In this document: positions 1 through 7,189 of the stretch, one piece after another
Position numbering within the stretch: the first letter of the stretch is position 1
Layout: every line of letters starts with the position of its first letter
Assembly: GCA_900542985.1 (NCBI GenBank)
Contig: UQPQ01000058.1
Coordinates: 1 to 14,030, forward strand
Source: an uncultured Bacteroides sp.
GTDB lineage: Bacteria > Bacteroidota > Bacteroidia > Bacteroidales > Bacteroidaceae
Direction of reading: 5' to 3'
Length of the DNA: 14,030 nucleotides
The notes under the pieces: model-generated
Told to the model about the DNA's origin: nothing
What the model saw: only the letters and a program-made list of their open reading frames with translations
Databases searched by the model: none
Position numbers and translations under genes: made by a program

Positions 1-53
1 ACTCATAAATCTACCCTTAATCGTGTATTGGATGATAGTTGCGGATTTTAGGG
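1..53. repeat. Left arm of a 53-bp perfect terminal inverted repeat
   Basis: Bases 1-53 are the exact reverse complement of bases 13977-14029; similarity stops right after the shared TTTTAGGG. In the frame of the adjacent lamin-tail gene this arm carries a TAG stop at 49-51, immediately before family-like sequence (GKEVVLCGTL...) begins, so it looks foreign to that gene. It could be the end of an insertion sequence at which the assembly stops, or a repeat-induced assembly edge. I cannot name the element family. Confidence 0.9.
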
Positions 54-645
54 TAAAGAAGTTGTTTTGTGTGGTACCTTGAAATATGCATTTAGCGCTC
101 CGGGTATGAAAACCATCACAGAATTTGAATTGAAAAATGGGGGTACAGAACCAGAGCCTGGAACAGGAGATTTGTTTATCTCTGAATATGTAGAAGGAAG
201 CGGTAATAATAAATATATAGAAATTTATAATCCGACTGATAATGCAATAGATTTATCTGCTTATGCTTTGGATTTGAATACCAATGGAGGTGCAACTTGG
301 TCAAAAGATGGTACAGGATATAAAAATTATACAGAATTGTCAGGCTCTTTACCTGCTAAATCTGTTATTGTTTATAAAAATTCAAGTGCAGAGATATATG
401 AAGGTGAGGCAACAGTTTGTAATGCGGTGAACTTTAATGGAAATGATCCTGTAGGATTGTTTAAGAACGGTGAATTGATTGATATATTTGGTTCATTTGG
501 AGCAGGTTCTGCAGACTTTGCAAAGGATATGACATATCGTCGTAAATCAAGTGTAACTGGACCTTCTGCTACTTACAATGCAGATGAGTGGGAAGCTACT
601 TCTAAAGATGATGTAAGCGGATTAGGTTCACATACTATGAACTGA
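52..645 (+). CDS. Lamin-tail-domain (LTD) exported protein, 3' fragment
   Basis: This is the C-terminal part of a larger protein. The frame is open from base 52, directly after the TAG inside the left repeat arm. No convincing start exists: TTG at 67 and ATG at 106 both fall inside conserved-looking sequence. Residues 1-30 of the fragment (GKEVVLCGTL to FELKNGG) resemble the last strands of an OB-fold-like domain common in Bacteroidetes surface proteins. A Pro/Glu linker (TEPEPGTG) follows, then an LTD from about residue 41 to the end, recognised by FISEYVEGSGNNKYIEIYN, the NPTD...IDLSAY strand and the GDLIDxFG-like GELIDIFGSFG. LTDs are Ig-like, non-catalytic modules often attached to secreted nucleases or surface proteins. 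The next gene is an exported nuclease, which fits a nucleic-acid-processing locus. The original length and catalytic partner domains are unknown because the 5' end is missing. Confidence 0.8.
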   Translation, partial: GKEVVLCGTLKYAFSAPGMKTITEFELKNGGTEPEPGTGDLFISEYVEGSGNNKYIEIYNPTDNAIDLSAYALDLNTNGGATWSKDGTGYKNYTELSGSLPAKSVIVYKNSSAEIYEGEATVCNAVNFNGNDPVGLFKNGELIDIFGSFGAGSADFAKDMTYRRKSSVTGPSATYNADEWEATSKDDVSGLGSHTMN

Positions 646-678
646 TAATTATAACCATATCTGGTTCTTGATATAATG

Positions 679-723
679 GAGCGAAGAATCTTGTCGGAAA
701 GGCGGGATTCTTCGCTCTTTTTT
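679..723 (+). terminator. Rho-independent terminator after the LTD gene
   Basis: A perfect 12-bp stem, GAGCGAAGAATC (679-690) with GATTCTTCGCTC (706-717), encloses a 15-nt loop and is followed at once by a T tract from 718. It lies 34 bp after the LTD stop codon and separates that gene from the nuclease, which therefore probably has its own promoter. Confidence 0.9.
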
Positions 724-800
724 ATTTTCTTTGCATAAAGAAATAAAAACTGTTGTGCTTTGTTGTACATCAGTGTCAAAACAGCATAAAAATTGAACGA

Positions 801-1649
801 ATGAAAATAAGACTATTCTTGGCGGGCAGTCTGTTGTCTGCCCTGCTTTTTACCTCTTGTAGTAACGATGACCCTTCATCGGGTTCTGCTTTCTCTAATG
901 GCCCGGCAGAGCTCCCTGCCTTGGCAACAAGTGGCAATCATAAGTTTGTTTCCCATTCTACTACAGTGGGAGGGCAAGAAGTTAATACCTTTAGTCTGGA
1001 ATACGATTTAGACAAAAAACATGCACGCTGGGTAGCTTTCAAATTTTATAATACAACAGGGCAGACTACCGTAGGTCGTAGTGACGAACCCTTTGGACCC
1101 GATCCTCTGGTGGGAGCTTCAAGTCAGCGTGTGCAAGCTGATTTTGGACGGAAAGGATATGACAGGGGGCATCTCTGTGCATCGGCCGACCGGTTGTATT
1201 CTGAAACAGCGAATGAACAGACTTTCTATTATACCAATATGAGTCCACAGAAAAACAGCTTCAATACAGGAATATGGCGTGAACTGGAAGCAGCTGTACA
1301 AAACTGGGGGCGAAGTAATGTGTTCCGTGATACACTGTATGTGGTAAAAGGTGCCAGTATAGACCGCAAGGAACATATTTGGACATACATTGATGGAGAT
1401 CAGACAAAGCCGGTACCCAAGTATTATTTTATGGCTTTACTGAATAAAAAAGGAGACCGTTTCAAGGCTATTGCTTTTTGGTTGGATCAGAGCAAAACGT
1501 ATGGTAGTAAAGAGAAACTTTCCAATTATGCAATTACAGTAGACGAGTTGGAAGAGTTGACAGGTATTGATTTCTTTCACAACCTGAACGATGAGTTGGA
1601 AAGCGGAGTTGAGGCTCAATTCTCTGCAAATGCCTGGAACGGTATCTGA
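801..1649 (+). CDS. Lipoprotein DNA/RNA nonspecific endonuclease (DRGH family)
   Basis: Hydrolyses phosphodiester bonds in DNA and RNA without sequence preference, using one Mg2+ (known for the NucA/Serratia nuclease family). Starting at ATG 801 gives 282 residues beginning with a lipoprotein signal (MKIRLFLAGSLLSALLFTSC) whose lipobox cysteine is residue 20; the upstream in-frame codons from 753 would bury this signal, so 801 is preferred. The DRGH motif is at residues 121-124, with His124 the expected general base. The second motif, TNMSPQKNSFNTGIWRELE (145-163), places Asn155 and Glu163 with the spacing of the Serratia metal-ligand Asn119 and Glu127. The catalytic set looks intact. The protein should be anchored in the outer membrane or periplasm. 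A weak promoter candidate (TTTG 730-733, then 21 bp, then GTGCTTTG 755-762) precedes it. Confidence 0.93.
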   Translation: MKIRLFLAGSLLSALLFTSCSNDDPSSGSAFSNGPAELPALATSGNHKFVSHSTTVGGQEVNTFSLEYDLDKKHARWVAFKFYNTTGQTTVGRSDEPFGPDPLVGASSQRVQADFGRKGYDRGHLCASADRLYSETANEQTFYYTNMSPQKNSFNTGIWRELEAAVQNWGRSNVFRDTLYVVKGASIDRKEHIWTYIDGDQTKPVPKYYFMALLNKKGDRFKAIAFWLDQSKTYGSKEKLSNYAITVDELEELTGIDFFHNLNDELESGVEAQFSANAWNGI

Positions 1650-1651
1650 AG

Positions 1652-1698
1652 AAAAACGGTATGAATGTCAGTAATAGATGTCATTCATACCGTTTTTT
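1652..1698 (+). terminator. Terminator of the nuclease gene
   Basis: A 12-bp stem, ACGGTATGAATG (1656-1667) with CATTCATACCGT (1682-1693), is flanked by an A run on the left and six T on the right, 6 bp after the nuclease stop codon. The A/T flanks make it potentially bidirectional. Confidence 0.92.
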
Positions 1699-1717
1699 GC
1701 TTTCAGAAAATGCTTCT

Positions 1718-1808
1718 AAAAACGCGACTTGAATCGATGGCATACGATACAAGTCACGAAGGGCAACGATACAAGTATCATAAGCCATCGATTCAAGTCA
1801 CGTTTTTT
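1718..1808. repeat. Long palindrome built from four copies of a 22-bp-period motif
   Basis: The core CGAT(A/T)CAAGT occurs three times in direct orientation at 1745, 1767 and 1789, exactly 22 bp apart, and once inverted as ACTTGAATCG at 1727-1736. Framed as a 14-mer, the inverted copy also sits 22 bp before the first direct copy. The outer copies lie in a 24-bp near-perfect inverted repeat (1718-1741 with 1784-1807, one mismatch) flanked by A5 and T6, so a transcript from either strand could fold into a very long hairpin. The inner copy at 1768-1779 is itself a small palindrome (GATACAAGTATC). It lies between the opposing terminators of the nuclease and dipeptidase genes. I see no gene in the region 1650-2004. 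Confidence 0.85.
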
Positions 1809-1903
1809 GTGTGTCTTATCGCTTCTTTCCGTTCAATATAACAAGTGTTCCAATTATTCCAGTCATCTAACCGCAAGAGGGAATCGGGACATAACAGAGG
1901 ATA

Positions 1904-1950
1904 CAAAAAGCCACCTGATTCACGATGCTTTGCAAATGAACTAGGTGGCT
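1904..1950 (-). terminator. Terminator of the dipeptidase gene
   Basis: AGGTGGCT (1950-1943, read on the - strand) pairs with AGCCACCT (1916-1909), and an inner TTCA/TGAA pair extends the stem. On the - strand the hairpin is followed by TTTTTG. It lies 54 bp past the dipeptidase stop codon. Confidence 0.85.
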
Positions 1951-2004
1951 GATTTGTAGTATTTACTGAATATTCCTTTTTATCGTTCTTGTTTTGAACT
2001 TTGA

Positions 2005-3366
2005 TTACATCTTATCAAACTCTTTGTGGAATTCTACCACTGCTTCGATTCCTTTGCGGAAAATATCAAGTGAGAAGTTTTCATTGGGTGAGTGAATAGC
2101 ATCACTTTCCAGTCCGAATCCCATCAAGACAGTCTTGATTCCCAAGATTTGTTCAAAGTCGCTGATGATAGGAATACTTCCTCCACGGCGAACTGCAAGA
2201 GGCTTTTTCCCGAATGCAACGGTAAATCCTTTTTCTGCAGCCTGATAAGCCGGCAGTGTGATAGGACATACATATCCTTCACCTCCATGCATCGGAGTAA
2301 CTTTTACCTGCACATAATCGGGGGCAATCTGGTTGATATAGTCGATAAACAATTGGGAAATCTTTTCATGATTCTGATGAGGTACCAGACGGCTCGATAC
2401 TTTCGCATAAGCTTTTGAAGGCAATACGGTTTTAGAGCCTTCGCCAGTATATCCACCCCAAATACCACATACATCGAAAGACGGACGGCAACTGTTACGT
2501 TCCAGTGTAGAATAGCCTTTTTCTCCTTTCAAAGCCTTTACACCGATTGCTTCCATGTATTTTTTTTCATCGAATGGAATGCTGGCAATCATCTCTCTTT
2601 CGGCAGCAGGAACTTCTTCTACATCGTCGTAGAAATGTGGAATAGTAATGCGTCCGTTTTCATCGATAATTTGTGCCAGCATGCTGCATAATGTGTTGAT
2701 AGGGTTAGCTACAGCTCCACCAAAATGTCCGGAATGTAAGTCACGGTTTGGTCCTGTAACTTCTATTTCCCAATAAGCAAGTCCGCGTAGTCCGGTAGTC
2801 AGTGAGGGTAAATCAGCTCCCAACATACTGGTGTCTGATACAAGGATTACATCTGCCTTAAGAAGTTCTTTATGCTCTTTCAAGAATGCATTCAGACTTG
2901 GTGAGCCAATTTCCTCTTCTCCTTCGAAAATGAATTTTACATTGTGCTTCAATAATCCTTCCCGGACTACATATTCGAAGGCTTTGGCTTGAATCATTGC
3001 CTGTCCTTTGTCGTCATCGGCTCCACGCGCCCAAATATGTCCGTCGCGTACTTCCGGTTCAAAAGGTTGGCTTTTCCAGAGTTCCAGTGGTTCGGCTGGC
3101 ATTACATCATAATGCGCATAAATCAGCACAGTAGGTGCATTCGGGTCTACTCGTTTCTCAGCATATACCAATGGGTTACCTTTCGAAGGCATAATCATGG
3201 CTTCGTCTGCTCCAGCCTCCAGCAGGAGCTGTTTCCAACGCTCGGCACATGCAAGCATATCTTCTTTGTGCTGTGGCAGGGCACTGATGCTTGGAATGCG
3301 AATAAGACTGAACAGTTCTTCTAAAAAACGATTTTCATTCTCTTGAATGTATTGTTTGATATCCAT
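2005..3366 (-). CDS. M20-family dipeptidase (CNDP/PepV-like metallopeptidase)
   Basis: Cytoplasmic di-zinc peptidase predicted to cleave dipeptides or short peptides. All M20 hallmarks are visible: AHYDVMP with His85 (metal) and Asp87; WARGADDDKGQ at 112-122 with the bridging Asp; FEGEEEIGSP at 147-156 with the Glu151 general base and Glu152 metal ligand; VSDTS with Asp178; DLHSGHFGG around His211, the lid-domain histidine; RRGGSIPIISDFEQ; and SDAIHSPNEN with the final metal ligand His425. At 453 residues it is the usual length for dipeptidases of this group, and there is no signal peptide. The ATG at 3366 gives a natural N-terminus (MDIKQYIQEN). It runs the same way as the nitronate monooxygenase-like gene 123 bp upstream but has its own promoter-like element. 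With the two peptide transporters downstream in the window it could form a peptide-use pathway, though the genes are not linked in an operon. Confidence 0.93.
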   Translation of the reverse strand: MDIKQYIQENENRFLEELFSLIRIPSISALPQHKEDMLACAERWKQLLLEAGADEAMIMPSKGNPLVYAEKRVDPNAPTVLIYAHYDVMPAEPLELWKSQPFEPEVRDGHIWARGADDDKGQAMIQAKAFEYVVREGLLKHNVKFIFEGEEEIGSPSLNAFLKEHKELLKADVILVSDTSMLGADLPSLTTGLRGLAYWEIEVTGPNRDLHSGHFGGAVANPINTLCSMLAQIIDENGRITIPHFYDDVEEVPAAEREMIASIPFDEKKYMEAIGVKALKGEKGYSTLERNSCRPSFDVCGIWGGYTGEGSKTVLPSKAYAKVSSRLVPHQNHEKISQLFIDYINQIAPDYVQVKVTPMHGGEGYVCPITLPAYQAAEKGFTVAFGKKPLAVRRGGSIPIISDFEQILGIKTVLMGFGLESDAIHSPNENFSLDIFRKGIEAVVEFHKEFDKM

Positions 3367-3394
3367 AGTGATTATATATTTCTTGATTACATTG

Positions 3395-3426
3395 CTAAAA
3401 TATGAAATAAATTGGAATTGAGCAAA
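3395..3426 (-). promoter_or_regulatory. Bacteroidetes-type promoter of the dipeptidase gene
   Basis: Read on the - strand: TTTG (3426-3423), 20 bp, then TATTTTAG (3402-3395), close to the Bacteroides TTTG/TAnnTTTG consensus and spacing. It ends 28 bp before the dipeptidase start. No experimental support is visible. Confidence 0.5.
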
Positions 3427-3489
3427 CCAACTTTTTGTGTCTGCATTGTCGATAAAAAGAATTCAGATTAATGGAAATAGAAGACCCGT

Positions 3490-4437
3490 TTACCAGCATA
3501 ACTGATCCTGCATATGCCGTAAAGCTGAGTTATAATCGTCTATCAGTTCCTTCATGACTTCTTTTACAGGCTGGATGTGATGGAGCAGTGAAGCAATCTG
3601 GCCGATCTCCAGTTCTCCTTCTTTCAAATCTCCTTCAAAGATTCCCCGTTTGGCTCTGCCTTTTCCTAATAATGCTTTTAGCTCTTCTATAGAACCACCC
3701 TGTTGTTCTATTTTCTCTATTTCAGAGTAAAACTCATTTTTGATAAGGCGGGTAGGTGACAGATGTTTTAGTGTCAATATGGTATCCCCTTCGTGTAGGG
3801 AGAGACATCGGTCTTTAAAAGCAAAGTGAGCCGAACTTTCTTCTGTAAGAGCGAATCGGGTTCCAATCTGTACACCATCTGCTCCCAATGACTGGGCTGC
3901 CAAGATACCTTCTCCTGTAGCAATACCACCTGCTGCTATAAGAGGAACTGTACAGATTTGCCGGACTGCCGGAATGAGACACAATGTGGTGGTTTCTTCT
4001 CTTCCGTTATGTCCTCCAGCTTCGAATCCTTCAGCCACGATAGCGTCTACTCCGGCTTCTTCACATTTTGCTGCAAATTTTGTAGAAGAAACAACATGAG
4101 CTACCGTAATATGATGTTGGTGCAGCCATTCTGTCCAAGTCTTAGGATTGCCGGCAGAAGTGAAGACAATGCGAACTCCCTCGTCGGCAACCAACTGCAT
4201 AACAGCCTCTATTTCAGGATACATCAAAGGAATGTTTACTCCAAATGGTTTGTCGGTTGCTTTTTTACATTTTTGGATATGCTCTCTTAATGTTTCGGGA
4301 TGCATGGAGCCGGCACCTATCAGACCAAGTCCACCGGCATTGCTTACTGCTGAAGCAAGTCTCCATCCGCTGCACCATACCATTCCTCCTTGTATAATAG
4401 GGTAACGAATACCAAATAATTTACATACTCTGTTCAT
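3490..4437 (-). CDS. FMN-dependent nitronate monooxygenase / FabK-like enoyl-ACP reductase
   Basis: A TIM-barrel flavoprotein of 315 residues. The family oxidises alkyl nitronates with O2 (nitronate monooxygenase) or reduces enoyl-ACP with NAD(P)H (FabK); sequence alone does not separate the two here. Seen: IIQGGM at 14-19 (FMN binding), SNAGGLGLIGAG at 32-43, KPFGVNIPL at 63-71, the AEGFEAGGHNG segment at 135-145 whose His143 is the family's conserved catalytic histidine, PLIAAGGIATGEG at 165-177 and LGADGVQIGTRF at 184-195 (phosphate-binding loops for FMN). A late AGQIA-like element (EIGQIASLLHH) also matches FabK proteins. The start at 4437 gives the normal family N-terminus. It is divergent from the lipoprotein-truA pair across 207 bp. 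A FabK role is possible, but Bacteroidetes usually carry FabI, so the nitronate monooxygenase name is the conservative one. Confidence 0.85.
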   Translation of the reverse strand: MNRVCKLFGIRYPIIQGGMVWCSGWRLASAVSNAGGLGLIGAGSMHPETLREHIQKCKKATDKPFGVNIPLMYPEIEAVMQLVADEGVRIVFTSAGNPKTWTEWLHQHHITVAHVVSSTKFAAKCEEAGVDAIVAEGFEAGGHNGREETTTLCLIPAVRQICTVPLIAAGGIATGEGILAAQSLGADGVQIGTRFALTEESSAHFAFKDRCLSLHEGDTILTLKHLSPTRLIKNEFYSEIEKIEQQGGSIEELKALLGKGRAKRGIFEGDLKEGELEIGQIASLLHHIQPVKEVMKELIDDYNSALRHMQDQLCW

Positions 4438-4470
4438 AGACTTTTATATTTTAAATTAAACGCCTCTTTA

Positions 4471-4478
4471 CAAAGATA
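4471..4478 (-). promoter_or_regulatory. Putative -7 element of the nitronate monooxygenase-like gene
   Basis: The - strand reads TATCTTTG, a perfect match to the Bacteroides TAnnTTTG box, 33 bp before the ATG. I see no clear TTTG -33 element at standard spacing. Confidence 0.45.
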
Positions 4479-4499
4479 TACTATCTCAAGAATAATTCG

Positions 4500-4507
4500 T
4501 ACTTTTG
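4500..4507 (+). promoter_or_regulatory. Putative -7 element of the lipoprotein-truA operon
   Basis: TACTTTTG matches TAnnTTTG and would give a leader of about 130 nt. It lies 22 bp from the opposing -7 box at 4471-4478, so the two promoters would be back to back. No good -33 element is seen, and the rest of 4438-4644 shows no other structure. Confidence 0.3.
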
Positions 4508-4644
4508 CTTCCGTTAATAGATAAAACTTTAATCTCTTCGTCAATTTGTGTGATAGACAAAAGTTGTCGGCGTACAATCTATCTATAAGGATGATGCGAT
4601 GAAGAGAATGATAATTATTGATTTTAGATAAGCAGAAAAGAAGA

Positions 4645-5310
4645 ATGAAAATCTTATTGAATACTTTTTGTGGACTTTGTCTATGTTCTTTGCTTGCAGC
4701 GGGATGCAAAGAAAAAGACATGTCTATGAAAATGAATAATCCGCATAATATACGGGGTGTCATTAGTTATAAACGGAGTTTTAATGATTTGAATGCCGTG
4801 CAGCTTAAAGCAGCCAAGAGTCTGGGGATTTCTCCAGTAGCCGATAGGGAAGCTGCTTCCGAATTAATTGGCCGTCTGACAGAAATAAAATCGTGTGACT
4901 TGTATGATGTAGATTCGCTTACACATTCTGTACCTTATCTGGTTCCTCGGGCCAGTGCTTTACTGGATACAATAGGTCATGCTTTCCTTGATTCGCTGGA
5001 AAACAAAGGATTAAATCCTAATAAAATAATTGTAACCTCTGTTCTTCGCACTAAAGACGATGTAAAGCGTTTACGACGCAGAAATCTTAATGCGTCGGCA
5101 AATTCTTGTCATTCTTATGGTACTACTTTCGATGTGAGTTGGAAACGGTTTGCAAAGGTTGAAGATCCTGATGGAAGACCTATGCAGGATGTAGGGGCAG
5201 ATACGCTGAAACTTGTTCTTTCGGAAGTGCTTAGAGATATGCGTAAGTTGAACCGTTGTTATGTGAAGTATGAATTGAAGCAGGGATGTTTCCATATAAC
5301 TGTAAGATAA
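4645..5310 (+). CDS. DUF5715-like lipoprotein with M15 peptidase-like motif
   Basis: The ATG at 4645 gives a 221-residue protein with a short lipoprotein signal (MKILLNTFCGLCLCSLLAAGC, cysteine 21). The TTG at 4618 would only add charged residues before it. The C-terminal half has SCHSYGTTFDVSW (154-166) and a closing GCFHITV (214-220). This resembles the SxHxxGxAxD...H zinc-site pattern of M15 D,D-/L,D-peptidases (VanY/DacA-like Hedgehog fold), with His156, Asp163 and His217 as candidate ligands and Arg135 (TSVLRT) in place of the usual SGYRS arginine. Catalytic activity is inference. I recognise the overall protein as a DUF5715-type Bacteroidetes lipoprotein. It would sit in the periplasm or inner face of the outer membrane, where a murein role is plausible. 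truA follows after 6 bp, so the two are very likely co-transcribed. Confidence 0.8.
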   Translation: MKILLNTFCGLCLCSLLAAGCKEKDMSMKMNNPHNIRGVISYKRSFNDLNAVQLKAAKSLGISPVADREAASELIGRLTEIKSCDLYDVDSLTHSVPYLVPRASALLDTIGHAFLDSLENKGLNPNKIIVTSVLRTKDDVKRLRRRNLNASANSCHSYGTTFDVSWKRFAKVEDPDGRPMQDVGADTLKLVLSEVLRDMRKLNRCYVKYELKQGCFHITVR

Positions 5311-5316
5311 CGGAAT

Positions 5317-6069
5317 ATGTACAGATATTTTATATACTTATCGTACGATGGTACAAATTATCATGGCTGGCAGATCCAGCCTAATGGCATTAGTGTACAG
5401 GAAGTGTTGATGAAGGCTTTGTCGACTTTTCTGCGCAAGCCTATAGAAGTAGTAGGTGCCGGACGTACGGATGCTGGAGTACATGCCCGGCTGATGGTAG
5501 CTCATTTCGATTTTGATGCAGAACTGGATTGTGCAACGGTTGTCGATAAGTTGAACCGGTTGCTTCCTCCGGATGTAGCTGTACATCGTGTACGCAGAGT
5601 AAAGTCGGACGCACATGCCCGTTTCGATGCAACATACCGTACCTATAAATATTATATTACCACTTGTAAAGATCCGTTTAGCCGGGCGTTTTCTTGGCGG
5701 ATATTTCAGACCTTAGATTTTGAGAAAATGAACGAGGCTGCTCAGACTTTGTTCGACTATATAGACTTTACGAGTTTCAGTAAGTTGCATACGGATGTGA
5801 AAACCAACAATTGCAAGATGATGTACGCCCGTTGGGAACAAATAGGAGAACACAATTGGGTGTTTACCATTCAGGCAGACCGCTTCTTACGCAATATGGT
5901 TCGTGCTGTAGTAGGTACCTTAGTTGAGGTGGGTAAAGGAAAACTGACGGTAGAGGGATTTCGTAAAGTAATAGAAGAAAAAAATCGTTGTAGTGCAGGA
6001 ACTTCAGTGCCAGGAAATGCATTGTTCCTGGTAGATGTAGGTTATCCGGAAGAACTCTTTCTTGATTAG
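5317..6069 (+). CDS. truA: tRNA pseudouridine(38-40) synthase TruA
   Basis: Converts uridines 38-40 in the tRNA anticodon stem-loop to pseudouridine; cytoplasmic and metal-free. The N-terminus [16 protein letters not shown] (8-23) is the classic TruA opening. The catalytic aspartate is Asp52 in [11 protein letters not shown] (47-57). Further conserved blocks are [14 protein letters not shown] and [22 protein letters not shown] near the C-terminus. The length of 250 residues is normal. It starts 6 bp after the lipoprotein stop codon and is followed by a strong terminator, so it is the last gene of a two-gene operon. Confidence 0.97.
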   Translation: MYRYFIYLSYDGTNYHGWQIQPNGISVQEVLMKALSTFLRKPIEVVGAGRTDAGVHARLMVAHFDFDAELDCATVVDKLNRLLPPDVAVHRVRRVKSDAHARFDATYRTYKYYITTCKDPFSRAFSWRIFQTLDFEKMNEAAQTLFDYIDFTSFSKLHTDVKTNNCKMMYARWEQIGEHNWVFTIQADRFLRNMVRAVVGTLVEVGKGKLTVEGFRKVIEEKNRCSAGTSVPGNALFLVDVGYPEELFLD

Positions 6070-6091
6070 TAGAAGATTCCCGTTCTTTTCG

Positions 6092-6143
6092 ATTCGTCCG
6101 GTATCATCAGATTGAAACATGATGATGCCGGACGAATTTGTTT
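6092..6143 (+). terminator. Terminator after truA
   Basis: An 18-bp stem, ATTCGTCCGGTATCATCA (6092-6109) with TGATGATGCCGGACGAAT (6120-6137), contains one G-T pair and a 10-nt loop. It is followed by a modest T-rich run (TTGTTTA). It separates truA from the pst operon. Confidence 0.85.
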
Positions 6144-6308
6144 ATAGCAGCCTGTAAAATAGTTCAACTATGAAAACTTTTGTAAATGAAGAAATGAATA
6201 TAAGGTAGAGGACTATAAAAAATGTTATTATAAAGTATATCAGTTGTTTTTAATCGGATTGTATTTTATGTGAAACAGGTTTGTAATACACTTTTTGTTG
6301 AAACTGCC

Positions 6309-6316
6309 TATCTTTA
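6309..6316 (+). promoter_or_regulatory. Putative -7 element of the pst operon
   Basis: TATCTTTA differs from TAnnTTTG at one base and lies 33 bp before pstS. Upstream TTTG boxes at 6280-6283 and 6294-6297 are at non-standard spacing (25 and 11 bp). Weak core elements would fit activator-dependent (PhoB-like) control, but I cannot identify a Pho box. The rest of 6138-6308 is AT-rich with no gene or repeat that I can see. Confidence 0.35.
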
Positions 6317-6349
6317 CCGCCGTGATTTAAAGACTTAAAAAACAGTAAA

Positions 6350-7165
6350 ATGAAGAAGATTTTAATTCCTTTCCTTTTCGTGTTTTGCTATATGAGCAAT
6401 ACAGTGATGGCACAGAGAATCAAAGGAAGTGATACCGTTCTTCCACTCACGCAAGAGTTGGCGGAGATATTTATGAAACAACATCCATCTGCTACAGTAG
6501 TTGTGACTGGTGGAGGAAGTGGGGTGGGGATTTCAGCTTTGATGGACGGTACTACCGATCTGGCAATGGCATCCCGCCGCATCAAGTTCAATGAAAAAAT
6601 GAAAATGAAAAAGTCTAAGCATGAACCTTGTGAGGTAATAGTTGCTTATGATGCACTGGCTGTCATTGTGAATCCGGAAAATCCTGTAAGCAAGCTTACC
6701 CGTGAACAATTGGAAGCAATTTTCCGTGGTAAGATAACCAACTGGAAGGAAGTAGGTGGAGAAGATGCCAAGATTGTGGTTTATTCCCGTGAAACCTCTT
6801 CCGGTACTTATGAGTTTTTCAAGGAGAGCGTTCTCGAAAATAAGAATTACATGAGTAGTATTCTTTCTATGCCTGCAACGGGAGCAATTATCCAATCAGT
6901 AAGACAAACACGTGGAGCAATCGGATATGTCGGGCTTGCTTATCTGAACCCTTATGTAAAGGCTGTTTCTGTATCTTATGATCAGGGGAAAAGCTTTGTA
7001 TATCCTTCAGTAGAAACTGCAATGAAAAAACAGTATCCTATTGTTCGTCCGTTGTATTATTATTATGATAAAAAGAATGAAAGTCGGGTGTCTGATTTTA
7101 TTCAGTTTATCTATTCACCAGAAGGATTGGAAAAGACATTGGAATTGGGATTTATTCCCCGATAA
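6350..7165 (+). CDS. pstS: Phosphate ABC transporter substrate-binding protein PstS
   Basis: Captures inorganic phosphate in the periplasm and delivers it to PstCA. The first 21 residues are a type I signal peptide (hydrophobic core LIPFLFVFCYM, cut near VMA-QR). Ligand-binding loops typical of PstS are present: KGSDTVLPL (25-33), GGGSGVGISAL (54-64), DLAMASR (70-76) and SRETSSGTYEF (146-156). The second lobe contains NPENPVSKLT and GKITNWKEVGG (127-137), then RQTRGAIGYVGLAYL (185-199). The length of 271 residues is on the short side but complete. It leads a five-gene operon in the standard order; pstC starts 24 bp downstream. Phosphate starvation induction through PhoRB is expected from the family, but the regulators are not in this window. 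Confidence 0.95.
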   Translation: MKKILIPFLFVFCYMSNTVMAQRIKGSDTVLPLTQELAEIFMKQHPSATVVVTGGGSGVGISALMDGTTDLAMASRRIKFNEKMKMKKSKHEPCEVIVAYDALAVIVNPENPVSKLTREQLEAIFRGKITNWKEVGGEDAKIVVYSRETSSGTYEFFKESVLENKNYMSSILSMPATGAIIQSVRQTRGAIGYVGLAYLNPYVKAVSVSYDQGKSFVYPSVETAMKKQYPIVRPLYYYYDKKNESRVSDFIQFIYSPEGLEKTLELGFIPR

Positions 7166-7189
7166 TGATTAAACACACAAAAACACATT

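Noticed and set aside
753..800. Upstream in-frame extension of the nuclease (16 extra residues).
   Set aside because: It would place hydrophilic residues before a perfect lipoprotein signal peptide; ATG 801 is the better start.
1745..1802. CRISPR array.
   Set aside because: The repeat core is only 10-14 bp with a 22-bp period, leaving spacers of about 8-12 bp; one copy is inverted and no cas gene is present.
1729..1944. 71-codon + strand frame in the nuclease/dipeptidase intergenic region.
   Set aside because: It consists largely of the palindromic array and the dipeptidase terminator, with no start context or recognisable protein features.
4434..4763. 109-codon - strand frame between the nitronate monooxygenase-like gene and the lipoprotein.
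   Set aside because: It overlaps the divergent promoter region and the lipoprotein signal peptide antisense, and it shows no family features.
6138..6349. A Pho box upstream of pstS.
   Set aside because: I could not find a convincing pair of direct repeats matching a known PhoB site, and the Bacteroidetes consensus is not one I can state reliably.
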